Shown: in pieces, positions 1 to 7,181 of the stretch
Layout: each line of letters starts with the position of its first letter
Numbering within the stretch: the first letter of the stretch is position 1
NCBI GenBank assembly: GCA_947304065.1
Contig: CAMZAI010000087.1
Span: 1-11,238, forward strand
DNA length: 11,238 nucleotides
Reading direction: 5' to 3'
From: an uncultured Clostridia bacterium
GTDB taxonomy: Bacteria; Bacillota; Clostridia; Lachnospirales; Lachnospiraceae
Position numbers and translations under genes: made by a program
Notes under the pieces: model-generated
What the model was told of the DNA's origin: nothing
The model's database searches: none
What the model saw: only the letters and a program-made list of their open reading frames with translations

Positions 1-1160
1 ACGGTATATTCGCCCTTCTCATCCTTGTACCAGTTTGCGTACGAAGGGATCGAAGCGGCTTCCGCAGAATTCTTATCCACACGTCTGGCATTGACCAGAG
101 TAACATATCCCTCGTCGGTCTCGGGCTTTTCGTCCATGAGCTTAAAGATACGGTCTCCGCCCGCCAGTGCCATGATGATCGAATTGATCTGCATGCTTAT
201 CTGGTTGATGGGCATATTCAGCTGGCGGTTGAAGGTCAGGTAGCTGATGAGCGCTCCGAGGCCGAGACCGCCGACTCCGTTGATCGCCATCATACCGCCG
301 ACGATAGCCAGGACAACATAGCTGACGTTGCCGAGCTGCGCATTGATGGGCATGATGATATTGGCAAAACGGTTTGCGTTGTATGCGCTGTCAAACAGTT
401 CTTCGTTCAGTTTGTCAAAATCACGGATATTCTCGTCCTCATGGCAGAATACCTTTACAACCTTCTGTCCGGACATCATTTCCTCAACGAAACCGTTCAA
501 AGCGCCGACAGCCTTCTGCTGCTTTACAAAGTACTTACCGCTCTGTCCGGATATCTTTTTGGTGGTATAGAGCATGATCGCGATCATGGCTACCGAAACC
601 AGCATCAGCTGCCAGCTCAGGAGTATCATGCTGATCGTTACGCTGACGATGGTAATGATACTGTTCAGGAACTGCGGGATACTCTGGGATATCATCTGTC
701 TCATCGTATCAACGTCATTCGTATAGAGCGACATGATGTCACCGTGCGAATGAGTGTCGAAATACTTGATGGGCAGCGACTCCATATGTTCGAACATATC
801 ATCCCTGAGCTTTCTCTGGAAGCCCTGAGTGATCCTGACCATGATCCTCGCCTGTATGAAGCTCGCGAGAATACCTGTAAGGATGAAGCACGCCGTTACG
901 AATATCTCGTGCGCCAGATCCGTAAATGTCAGCTCCCCGTTCCTGATCCCGGGGATATAAATGTCTATCAGCGTTCTGGTAAACAGAGTTCCCTTGACGG
1001 TCATGCAGTAAACGGTGATGCCGATACATGCCGCTACACATATCCACAGGAACAGATTATCCAGGATCATGTACTTGATCAGCCTTTTCAGGATCTTTCC
1101 CGGATCCTTAACCGTCGGCTTCATTCCTCTGGGCATAGGCCCACGTCCCGGTCCCGGCAT
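1..1160 (-). CDS. ABC exporter subunit, ATP-binding/permease half-transporter (3' end cut by window edge)
   Basis: This is the second subunit of a heterodimeric ABC exporter. Only the first 386 codons are inside the window. They cover a Gly/Pro/Arg-rich N-terminus (starting MPGPGRGPMPRGMKP), the six-helix exporter membrane domain, and the linker toward the nucleotide-binding domain, which reads DRIFKLMDEKPETDEG. The ATPase domain itself (Walker A, signature, Walker B) lies beyond base 1. Full family members are about 600-630 residues. The start at 1160 has a full AAGGAGGTGA ribosome binding site at 1167-1176, inside the end of the preceding gene. The upstream stop and this start share one base (TAATG), so the two genes are translationally coupled. 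By analogy with TM287/TM288 and BmrC/BmrD this subunit should carry the consensus catalytic site, because its partner is degenerate. That is an inference. Substrate unknown: drug, lipid or peptide are all possible. Confidence 0.93.
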   Translation of the reverse strand, partial: MPGPGRGPMPRGMKPTVKDPGKILKRLIKYMILDNLFLWICVAACIGITVYCMTVKGTLFTRTLIDIYIPGIRNGELTFTDLAHEIFVTACFILTGILASFIQARIMVRITQGFQRKLRDDMFEHMESLPIKYFDTHSHGDIMSLYTNDVDTMRQMISQSIPQFLNSIITIVSVTISMILLSWQLMLVSVAMIAIMLYTTKKISGQSGKYFVKQQKAVGALNGFVEEMMSGQKVVKVFCHEDENIRDFDKLNEELFDSAYNANRFANIIMPINAQLGNVSYVVLAIVGGMMAINGVGGLGLGALISYLTFNRQLNMPINQISMQINSIIMALAGGDRIFKLMDEKPETDEGYVTLVNARRVDKNSAEAASIPSYANWYKDEKGEYT

Positions 1161-2986
1161 TATCGCTCACCTCCTTCGTCAAAGTCTCCGTTGCCGCCTG
1201 TCTGAGATTCATAAACGTCGCGGTAGATCGGGTTATTCTTCAGCAGTTCTTCATGTGTGGCGAATCCGTTGATCTTTCCGTCTTCCATGACAATGATCCT
1301 GTCGGCGTTCATTACACTGGAGATACGCTGCGCGATAATAAGCTTGGTAGTACCCGGTATCTCTTCGGCAAATGCCTTGCGGATCTTTGCGTCGGTTGCC
1401 GTATCGACCGCGCTTGTACTGTCATCCAGGATAAGTATCTTGGGCTTCTTGACAAGAGCTCTCGCGATACAGAGTCTCTGCTTCTGGCCGCCGGATACGT
1501 TCGTTCCGCCCTGTTCGATGTAAGTATTGTACTTATCGGGCATCTTCTCGATGAACTCATCCGCGCAGGCAAGCCGGCAGGCCTTTTTGCACTCGGCTTC
1601 TATCGCGGCTGTTTCTTCGGGTGTCTCGGGCTTGTCATTCTGACCGCATTTCTTTCTAACGCCCCAGCGCAGGTTCTCCATAACGGTTCCGGAGAAAAGG
1701 ACATTTTTCTGAAGAACAACGCTTACCTCATCACGGAGCACCTCAAGGTCGTAGTTTCTCACATCCTCACCGCCGACCAGGACGGCACCGTCATTGACGT
1801 CATACAGACGGCTGATCAGGTTGACGAGCGTGGACTTCGCGCTTCCCGTACCGCCTATGATGCCGATCGTTTCTCCTGCTTTGATCTTCAGATTGATATC
1901 GCTTAATACGTTTTCCTTGCCGTCCTTGTTATAACGGAAATTCACGTTTCTGAACTCGATGCTTCCGTCTTTTACTTCCATGATCGGTTTCTCGGGATTG
2001 GTTATATCGGGCTCTTCGGTCAGCACCTCATTGATACGTCTGACGCTCGCCGCGCTCATCGTAAGCATGATGAAGATCATCGAAAGCATCATCAGACTGA
2101 ACAGGATGCTCATGCAGTATTGAAGCAGCGCCGTAAGATCACCAAGCTGAAGTTCGGTTTCCATCGAGTTTACGATCATCTTTGCGCCGAACCAGCTGAT
2201 AAGCATCGTGCAGGTATACACGGTTATGCTCATCGCAGGGCCGTTAAAGGTTGTAAGCTTCTCCGCCGTGGAGAAGATCTTATAGATATTGTTGCTCGCG
2301 GTCTTGAACTTCTTTTTTTCATAGTCCTCACGGACATAAGCCTTTACCACGCGGATCGCGTTGACATTTTCCTGAACGCTCGCATTCAGCTCATCATACT
2401 TCGGGAATGCCTGTTCAAAGGCCTTCATCGCTTTGGAAATGATCAGCGCGAGGATACCACCGAGGATAACTACCGCCACCATGTAAATAAGCGCAAGCTC
2501 GGGCTTGATCGTAAATGACATGATCATCGCGATAACAAATGTCATGGGCGTTCTCATGCACATTCTCAGGATCATCTGGTATGCGTTCTGGACATTCGTG
2601 ACATCGGTGGTAAGTCTGGTAACAAGTCCGGCTGTACTGAATTTATCGATATTTTTGAATGAGAATGTCTGGATCCTGTCAAACATGCCCTTTCTCAGAT
2701 TCTTGGCAAAGCCGGCAGATGCCTTCGCTCCGAACACGCCTCCCAAAATACCTCCGGCAAGTCCGAACAGAGCCGCGACGACCATAAAGATACCGATCAC
2801 GATGATATGGTTCATGTCGCCGACCACTTCGCCCAGCTCGTTTTTCTTATTGATGCCGTCGTTGACAAGAGATGCCATGAGCATCGGTATGATCATCTCC
2901 ATCGCCACCTCGAGGATCATGGCGATAGGTGTCAGGAACGACTCTTTCTTATACTCCCTGACATAGGACAATAATCGTTTTATCAA
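1160..2986 (-). CDS. ABC exporter subunit with degenerate ATPase site, heterodimer partner
   Basis: This is a half-size ABC exporter: a six-helix membrane domain (about residues 15-315) followed by a nucleotide-binding domain. Numbering below is from the upstream ATG at 3001; subtract 5 for the TTG start. Visible motifs are Walker A GGTGSAKST (383-391), Q-loop Q431, signature VSGGQ (502-506), Walker B ILILD with Asp527 where the catalytic Glu normally sits, D-loop SAVD (530-533), and Gln558 in place of the H-loop His. Asp and Gln at these two positions are the hallmark of the degenerate-site subunit of heterodimeric exporters such as TM287/TM288, so ATP turnover probably happens at the composite site completed by the downstream subunit. 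The start is placed at TTG 2986 because GGAGGT lies seven bases upstream of it. The in-frame ATG at 3001 (613 aa version) has no ribosome binding site. An extra, charged segment of about 20 residues (448-468) sits before the signature region. The gene follows the terminator of the alpha-galactosidase operon. I saw no convincing promoter in 3002-3070. Confidence 0.94.
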   Translation of the reverse strand: MIKRLLSYVREYKKESFLTPIAMILEVAMEMIIPMLMASLVNDGINKKNELGEVVGDMNHIIVIGIFMVVAALFGLAGGILGGVFGAKASAGFAKNLRKGMFDRIQTFSFKNIDKFSTAGLVTRLTTDVTNVQNAYQMILRMCMRTPMTFVIAMIMSFTIKPELALIYMVAVVILGGILALIISKAMKAFEQAFPKYDELNASVQENVNAIRVVKAYVREDYEKKKFKTASNNIYKIFSTAEKLTTFNGPAMSITVYTCTMLISWFGAKMIVNSMETELQLGDLTALLQYCMSILFSLMMLSMIFIMLTMSAASVRRINEVLTEEPDITNPEKPIMEVKDGSIEFRNVNFRYNKDGKENVLSDINLKIKAGETIGIIGGTGSAKSTLVNLISRLYDVNDGAVLVGGEDVRNYDLEVLRDEVSVVLQKNVLFSGTVMENLRWGVRKKCGQNDKPETPEETAAIEAECKKACRLACADEFIEKMPDKYNTYIEQGGTNVSGGQKQRLCIARALVKKPKILILDDSTSAVDTATDAKIRKAFAEEIPGTTKLIIAQRISSVMNADRIIVMEDGKINGFATHEELLKNNPIYRDVYESQTGGNGDFDEGGER

Positions 2987-2993
2987 GGTTACT

Positions 2994-2999
2994 ACCTCC
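2994..2999 (-). promoter_or_regulatory. Ribosome binding site GGAGGT that points to a TTG start
   Basis: The strongest Shine-Dalgarno core near this gene is GGAGGT, and it overlaps the G of the in-frame ATG at 3001. It therefore cannot serve that ATG. It lies seven bases upstream of an in-frame TTG at 2984-2986, which is ideal spacing. The bases before the ATG (ACGTTTTTTTAAC) contain no purine-rich ribosome binding sequence. Confidence 0.75.
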
Positions 3000-3067
3000 A
3001 TGTTAAAAAAACGTTCTACTTAGCTTATTTTCTTACAAAACGCACCAAAAATCCACTAATTTTTCAT

Positions 3068-3103
3068 AAAAAAACTCTAAGGTTTGTATGACCTTAGAGT
3101 TTT
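3068..3103 (-). terminator. Intrinsic terminator of the dfx-thrE-alpha-galactosidase unit
   Basis: A perfect stem of ACTCTAAGGT and ACCTTAGAGT (3074-3083 with 3091-3100) extends by three A-T pairs to 13 bp, with a seven-base loop at 3084-3090. On the minus strand the stem runs into seven consecutive Ts (3068-3074), partly within the stem base. It begins six bases after the alpha-galactosidase stop codon. The opposite strand also has four Ts after the stem, but no plus-strand gene converges on it. Confidence 0.92.
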
Positions 3104-3108
3104 GTTTC

Positions 3109-5337
3109 TCAGATTTCCTTTATGTGTATCAGCTTCGACTTAAAATCGCCCCAGAAGCCGTCCGGCGCGTTGATGCCTGCGAACATCAGAGCATCGCCCT
3201 TGAGTTCGAGCACATTCTCGGTGCTGTCATCGGCAGTCTTGATATCAAATGTCGCAACGCGGTAGGTCTTCTCGGGATCGAGACCCTTGAGTCTGATGCG
3301 CCTCGACTTATAGTTGGGCTGATGGAGCACCTCTACGATCGTGAGTATTGCCTCGGTCTTATCCTTCGTAACGACCTCCCAGCAGTCCCAGAGCCCGTTC
3401 TCGAGGAAGGACGCGATGCGGTAATAATCGCCCTCGCGCACGATGTCGTTGAACTTGTGATACATCGCGATCTGCGCGGGGATCATCTCGCGATCCTCTT
3501 TCGGGATGCGCGTTACATCGAGCTCATAGCCGAAGGTTCCTGCGAGGGCCACATAGCCTCTCGTCTCAAAAGGCGTGGTACGTCCGACCTGATGGTTAGG
3601 GCAGTCGCTGACATGAGCGCCCATCGTCGACATCGGGTAGATGAGGGCCGTGCCCTGCTGTATCTTGAGTCTCTCGACCGCGTCCGCGTCATCCGAAGTC
3701 CAGATCTGGGGACCGTAATAGAGGATGCCGGGATCGAAGCGCGCTCCGCCGCCCGAGCAGTTCTCCAGCAGCAGATCGGGGAACTCGGTCACCAGTCTCT
3801 CCTGCAGCTCATAAACGCCCAGAACATAGCGGTGGAACAGTTCTCCCTGCGATCCGGCGTCGAGCATCGAGCTGCCCAGATCCGTGATCTGTCTGTTCAT
3901 ATCCCATTTCAGATACTCGATATTTGCGCTCTTTAAGATGCTGCGGACCTGATTGTAGGTGTAATCCACAACCTCGGGCCTCGACATGTCGAGCACGAAC
4001 TGCGCGCGGCTCTGAACGCCCCTGCGTCCGGGGATATGGATCGCCCAGTCGGGATGCGCGCGGTACAGGTCGGAATCGGGTGAGATCATCTCGGGCTCCA
4101 TCCAGATACCGAACTTCATGCCGAGCTTGTTGACCTCATCGACGAGGTACTTAAGTCCGCCGGGCAGTTTATTCTCATTGACGATCCAGTCTCCGAGCGA
4201 GCTGTCGTCAAAATTGCGCTTTCCGAACCACCCGTCATCCATTACCAGCATCTCGATACCGAGCCCGGAAGCCTCCTTCGCGATGGCGATCAGCTTCTCG
4301 GTCGTGAAATCAAAGTAGGTGGCTTCCCAGTTGTTGATCAGGATCGGCCTGCGTACATTCCTGTATTTGCTGCGGATCAGATGCTTACGGTAGAGGTCGT
4401 GGAAAGTCCTCGACATGGCGCCGATGCCCTCATGCGAGTAGACCATGACAACCTCGGGTGCGACGAACTCCTCGCCCGTATGCAGGTTCCAGCAGAAATC
4501 CTCGGGATTGATGCCCATCATGACACGCACGGTCTTGAACTGCGACTTTTCCGCCTGCGCGATGAAATTGCCCGAGTATACGAAGTTGAAGCCCCATACC
4601 TCGCCGGCGTCCTCGGTCGTGTTCTTATCGAGCAGCGCGATGAACGGATGCTCCTGATGGCTCGACTCGCCGCGTTTGCTGGAAACATAGTGCTTTCCGT
4701 AGCCGAGGCGGTTGCGGTCTATCGTTCTCTCTCTCGCCCACGAGCCGTGCAGGAAAATGGTATCGTAATCGCCGTCTTCAAAGTCTACACATGTAGAAAG
4801 AACCTTGGTCAGCTTGATATTTGCGTATTTGCCGGTATTCTTGACCCTGACGCTCCTCGTGATCGCGTCGACATCCTCGAACACGGTGTAAATGAGCGTA
4901 ACTTCGAGCCCGTTGTAGGGATCGTCGGCTATGATCTCGAGCGTGGTGCACTCGTCATCTTTTCCGAAGGTCGCAGGCATGCCCTTGATCGCGGGCTTTC
5001 CCGAATAGATGATATGCGAACGGTATTCGAGCGAGGTCGCGGTATAGCCCTCGGGATTAAGCACCTTGAAGGAGTCGTCGCGGTAATCGCCGAGTCCGTG
5101 CGTCGCGTACTCAAAAGGCATGCAGTCGTTGAAGGAGCAGCGCTCGCGCTCGTTGTTCGACGGAACCGCCTTTCCGAAATCCGTGCGTGTCAGATCCGCG
5201 GTGCGGTAGTCTGACAGCCGTCTGCCGTAATACATGTGCAGCATGAAGCCCTCTTTGTCGACCAGCTCGATCATGTAGGAGGAATGCGGCGTGTCCAGTT
5301 TAAAGATCCGTTCGTTCTCGTAAAATACAATGCCCAT
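3109..5337 (-). CDS. Alpha-galactosidase, glycoside hydrolase family 36
   Basis: The enzyme should hydrolyse terminal alpha-1,6-galactose from melibiose, raffinose and related plant oligosaccharides by a retaining double-displacement mechanism. At 742 residues it has the usual length of the bacterial GH36 tetramer-forming group (AgaA/AgaB/RafA type). An N-terminal beta-sandwich (about 1-325) is followed by a TIM barrel with NNWEATYFDF (335-344), MDDGWFGKR (366-374), WMEPEMISP (412-420), the nucleophile Asp479 in LKWDMNR, ENCSGGGARFD (525-535) and the likely acid/base Asp549 in WTSDDAD, then a C-terminal beta domain. The two catalytic residues are each one position later than Asp478 and Asp548 of the Geobacillus enzyme, as recalled from the literature. 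There is no signal peptide, so it acts in the cytosol on imported sugar. The start at 5337 has AAGGAG seven bases upstream, overlapping the upstream stop codon (TAAGGAG). It is the last gene of its unit. No sugar transporter or regulator is adjacent. Confidence 0.96.
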   Translation of the reverse strand: MGIVFYENERIFKLDTPHSSYMIELVDKEGFMLHMYYGRRLSDYRTADLTRTDFGKAVPSNNERERCSFNDCMPFEYATHGLGDYRDDSFKVLNPEGYTATSLEYRSHIIYSGKPAIKGMPATFGKDDECTTLEIIADDPYNGLEVTLIYTVFEDVDAITRSVRVKNTGKYANIKLTKVLSTCVDFEDGDYDTIFLHGSWARERTIDRNRLGYGKHYVSSKRGESSHQEHPFIALLDKNTTEDAGEVWGFNFVYSGNFIAQAEKSQFKTVRVMMGINPEDFCWNLHTGEEFVAPEVVMVYSHEGIGAMSRTFHDLYRKHLIRSKYRNVRRPILINNWEATYFDFTTEKLIAIAKEASGLGIEMLVMDDGWFGKRNFDDSSLGDWIVNENKLPGGLKYLVDEVNKLGMKFGIWMEPEMISPDSDLYRAHPDWAIHIPGRRGVQSRAQFVLDMSRPEVVDYTYNQVRSILKSANIEYLKWDMNRQITDLGSSMLDAGSQGELFHRYVLGVYELQERLVTEFPDLLLENCSGGGARFDPGILYYGPQIWTSDDADAVERLKIQQGTALIYPMSTMGAHVSDCPNHQVGRTTPFETRGYVALAGTFGYELDVTRIPKEDREMIPAQIAMYHKFNDIVREGDYYRIASFLENGLWDCWEVVTKDKTEAILTIVEVLHQPNYKSRRIRLKGLDPEKTYRVATFDIKTADDSTENVLELKGDALMFAGINAPDGFWGDFKSKLIHIKEI

Positions 5338-5348
5338 AAGTCTTCTCC

Positions 5349-5813
5349 TTATACTTTAGATACCTTTCTCGTTTCTTTTATATGCGCATGCATCTTCAGG
5401 ATCAGCTGCATCGCCGTACTGATTACAATGATGCCGAACGCGATCGCGCCGACTTCCATTACGAGCTTATAGCCGAAAAAACGGACCTGATCACTGTCGT
5501 CCATGACCAGATTGATCATCATCCTGTACAGATCGCCTCCGGGTACCATCGGCACGAGCATGGGAACGAGAAGGATGATAACGGGCGTTTTGGCAATGCG
5601 CGCCATGATCTCGGCAAAGGCCATGATCACCATGGTGGCTATAAAGCAGGCCAGAAAGACATTATCCGTCTGTGTGAAAACTATAAGATACGCGCCCCAG
5701 GTGATCGCTCCGCCCACAGCGGTAATGATCATCTTGCGGCCGTGAATGTTGAAAAGCAGTGAAAATCCTATCGCAGAGAAGATCGCTGCCATTATCTGTA
5801 CAAAGTATTCCAT
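5349..5813 (-). CDS. Threonine/serine exporter-like small subunit (ThrE C-terminal half, ThrE_2 type)
   Basis: A 154-residue integral membrane protein with about four to five hydrophobic segments (roughly 3-20, 28-47, 52-70, 77-90 and 118-140). Short proteins of this kind match the C-terminal half of the actinobacterial threonine/serine exporter ThrE, which in Firmicutes is usually split into two adjacent genes. The conserved PMVPGGDLYRMM stretch (about 88-99) is typical of the family. The C-terminus is short and basic (KETRKVSKV). The start at 5813 has GGAGGAG five bases upstream and follows the stop of the larger ThrE half by 13 bases. The next gene begins after 11 bases, so all three are probably co-transcribed. 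Transport substrate is inferred from the family only. Confidence 0.88.
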   Translation of the reverse strand: MEYFVQIMAAIFSAIGFSLLFNIHGRKMIITAVGGAITWGAYLIVFTQTDNVFLACFIATMVIMAFAEIMARIAKTPVIILLVPMLVPMVPGGDLYRMMINLVMDDSDQVRFFGYKLVMEVGAIAFGIIVISTAMQLILKMHAHIKETRKVSKV

Positions 5814-5826
5814 GGCGTCTCCTCCG

Positions 5827-6654
5827 TTATCTGAATATCAGCATGGCCGATACGCAGCCCACGGCTATCGCAAAGGCCTTCAGCAGCGCGTCGCAGATTC
5901 CCATAAGGCCCGCGACGGTATCGCCTGTTATCACGTCTCTGATCGATGTGGTAAGCGCAAGACCCGGTATCAGGAGCATGATATTGCCCATGATGATACT
6001 GTCCATCGCCGCCGCGTCGATAAAATATGTCACGCCCTGAACGCACACCGTCATTACAAATGCGCTGACAAGGATCGCGATGATCGGACGGATCTTAAGT
6101 CTGTCCGAAAAGAGCATGCAGGTAACGAGTATTATGCTTACCGCGCCCGAGATCAGTGCCTCGATCCAGTTCCCGCCGAAGAACACGGTAAAAGCGGTCG
6201 CAGATACGATCGATGCGATATAACGCATACGCTTTCCGTAATGCCGCGTATTCTCCGCAATATCGGTGATCCTGTCCCTGAGCTCGTCCAACGGTACCGG
6301 GTTTTTGCAGATCTGCCTCGAAAGCTCGTTGGCCCTCGCCACCTTCTCAAGGTCTACCGCGGCCACGCTTACCCTGCGCGTCTGCGTGTATACTTTTTCG
6401 TCGGAGGTGATCACCGTCAGGGATATCATGTTATTGATCGTAAATATCTCAACGCGCCTGCACTCATACGCATGACCTATCCTGCGGATCGTATCCTCCA
6501 CGCGGTTGACCTCGGCGCCCGCGCGCAGCATGAGTTCCCCGAGGTCCAGGAAACAGGCAAGCATGCGGTCTCCGTCAGCATTAACAAGCGTCTCCCGCCC
6601 GTAGGCGGCAGACGCATTGTTTATTATATCTAAGGTATCGGTATTTGTACTCAT
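5827..6654 (-). CDS. Threonine/serine exporter-like large subunit (ThrE N-terminal half, DUF1212 type)
   Basis: The protein has a soluble N-terminal domain and a membrane half of about five helices. Numbering is from the upstream ATG at 6675 (282 aa version). The soluble part contains LDLGELMLRAGAEVNRVEDT (43-62), the characteristic start of the ThrE/DUF1212 domain. Helices fall near 151-167, 170-188, 196-215, 224-240 and 251-281. The conserved segment LLIPGLALTTSIRDVITGD (234-252) is typical of the family. With the next gene it should form a two-part ThrE-type exporter of threonine, serine or another small metabolite. I place the start at ATG 6654 (275 residues) because AGGA lies six bases upstream. 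An adjacent ATG at 6657 has only three bases of spacing, and the ATG at 6675 has no ribosome binding site. Either alternative changes only the first few residues. Confidence 0.88.
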   Translation of the reverse strand: MSTNTDTLDIINNASAAYGRETLVNADGDRMLACFLDLGELMLRAGAEVNRVEDTIRRIGHAYECRRVEIFTINNMISLTVITSDEKVYTQTRRVSVAAVDLEKVARANELSRQICKNPVPLDELRDRITDIAENTRHYGKRMRYIASIVSATAFTVFFGGNWIEALISGAVSIILVTCMLFSDRLKIRPIIAILVSAFVMTVCVQGVTYFIDAAAMDSIIMGNIMLLIPGLALTTSIRDVITGDTVAGLMGICDALLKAFAIAVGCVSAMLIFR

Positions 6655-6701
6655 CATCTGTCCTGCATTTCGCATCAGTAGAATTTAAGGTTCGGTCTTT
6701 A

Positions 6702-7073
6702 TTACTCAGTCTTCCATAAGCCGTGCAGATTGCAGTATTCATAGGCGGCTACGAATTTGTCGTCGTCGGTGAGAATGAATTCGAGCACGGGCTTGTCACC
6801 GGGCTTAAGAACCTTTCTCTGTGCACCCTTCTCGGTCTCGATCGCGATCCACTCAATGTAATGCGCGTCAAGCATCGGATGCTCCACAGAGCCTACGGAC
6901 ACGGTAACCTTATTGCCTTCGATCTTCACTACAGGTACATGTTTCTCATGAGCACCGTCGGATGTGCCGGGGATGAGCTCTTTCATCTTCTCTCCGCAGC
7001 AGATCATCGGGACACCTGACTCCTTAACCATTCCTACAAAATTACCGCAATGCTCGCAAACAAAGAACTTCAT
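6702..7073 (-). CDS. dfx: Desulfoferrodoxin (superoxide reductase)
   Basis: This cytosolic iron protein reduces superoxide to hydrogen peroxide without producing oxygen, which suits an anaerobe. It has 123 residues and the two-domain desulfoferrodoxin layout. The N-terminal desulforedoxin-like iron site has Cys6, Cys9, Cys25 and Cys26 (CEHC and CC). The superoxide reductase centre has ligands His45, His65, His71, Cys114 and His117, seen in AHEKHVP, VEHPM, DAHY and YCNLHG. Glu43 and Lys44 beside the active site are also present, so both iron centres look intact. The start at 7073 has AGGAGG six bases upstream. It is the first gene of the unit leading into the ThrE genes (gap of 26-47 bases, depending on start choice). 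A good promoter and a strong leader stem-loop lie upstream. Confidence 0.96.
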   Translation of the reverse strand: MKFFVCEHCGNFVGMVKESGVPMICCGEKMKELIPGTSDGAHEKHVPVVKIEGNKVTVSVGSVEHPMLDAHYIEWIAIETEKGAQRKVLKPGDKPVLEFILTDDDKFVAAYEYCNLHGLWKTE

Positions 7074-7103
7074 ACGCTGCCTCCTGTTCTGTGATAAATA
7101 ACT

Positions 7104-7135
7104 GTTACGCCCGCAGAAACCTCCGCGGGCGTAAC
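7104..7135 (-). terminator. Strong GC-rich stem-loop between the SPFH gene and dfx (terminator or dfx leader hairpin)
   Basis: GTTACGCCCGC (7104-7114) pairs perfectly with GCGGGCGTAAC (7125-7135), an 11 bp stem with a 10-base loop. After the stem the minus strand reads AGTTATTTATC, a weak U-tract, so termination of SPFH transcripts would probably be partial. The predicted dfx promoter lies upstream of the stem, so the same structure would also form about 11 bases into the dfx mRNA. On the minus strand the loop reads GGAGGTTTCT. Which role dominates cannot be decided from sequence. Confidence 0.6.
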
Positions 7136-7152
7136 CACACGTCTATGAAATT

Positions 7153-7181
7153 ATCATACTGCAAAATACGCGGATTTTCAA
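7153..7181 (-). promoter_or_regulatory. Predicted promoter of the dfx unit (TTGAAA-17-TATGAT)
   Basis: On the minus strand a -35 TTGAAA (7176-7181) and a -10 TATGAT (7153-7158) are separated by exactly 17 bases, with five of six consensus matches in each box. The -35 box overlaps the stop codon of the SPFH gene. The predicted transcript would start near 7146, giving a leader of about 73 bases before dfx that contains the stem-loop at 7104-7135. A short inverted repeat, TATGA with TCATA (7144-7158), overlaps the -10 box and the start point. Confidence 0.7.

Noticed and set aside
441..1205. Plus-strand open frame of 254 codons opposite the partial ABC exporter gene
   Set aside because: His/Arg/Asp-rich shadow of the exporter membrane domain, with no ribosome binding site or family match.
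3002..3070. Promoter for the ABC exporter pair
   Set aside because: The stretch is A/T-rich and the best pairs (for example TTGGTG with AGCTAA) match the consensus poorly, so no specific site is called.
3088..3936. Plus-strand open frame of 282 codons opposite the alpha-galactosidase gene
   Set aside because: It starts inside the terminator stem, has no recognisable domain or ribosome binding site, and lies antisense to a clearly conserved GH36 gene. It is a codon-bias shadow.
4381..5214. Plus-strand open frame of 277 codons opposite the N-terminal part of the alpha-galactosidase
   Set aside because: Antisense to a well-supported gene, Val/Arg-rich, with no start signal or known domain.
5746..6633. 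Plus-strand open frame of 295 codons opposite the ThrE genes
   Set aside because: Its His/Arg/Tyr-rich composition is typical of a shadow frame. It spans the junction of two real membrane-protein genes and has no family resemblance.
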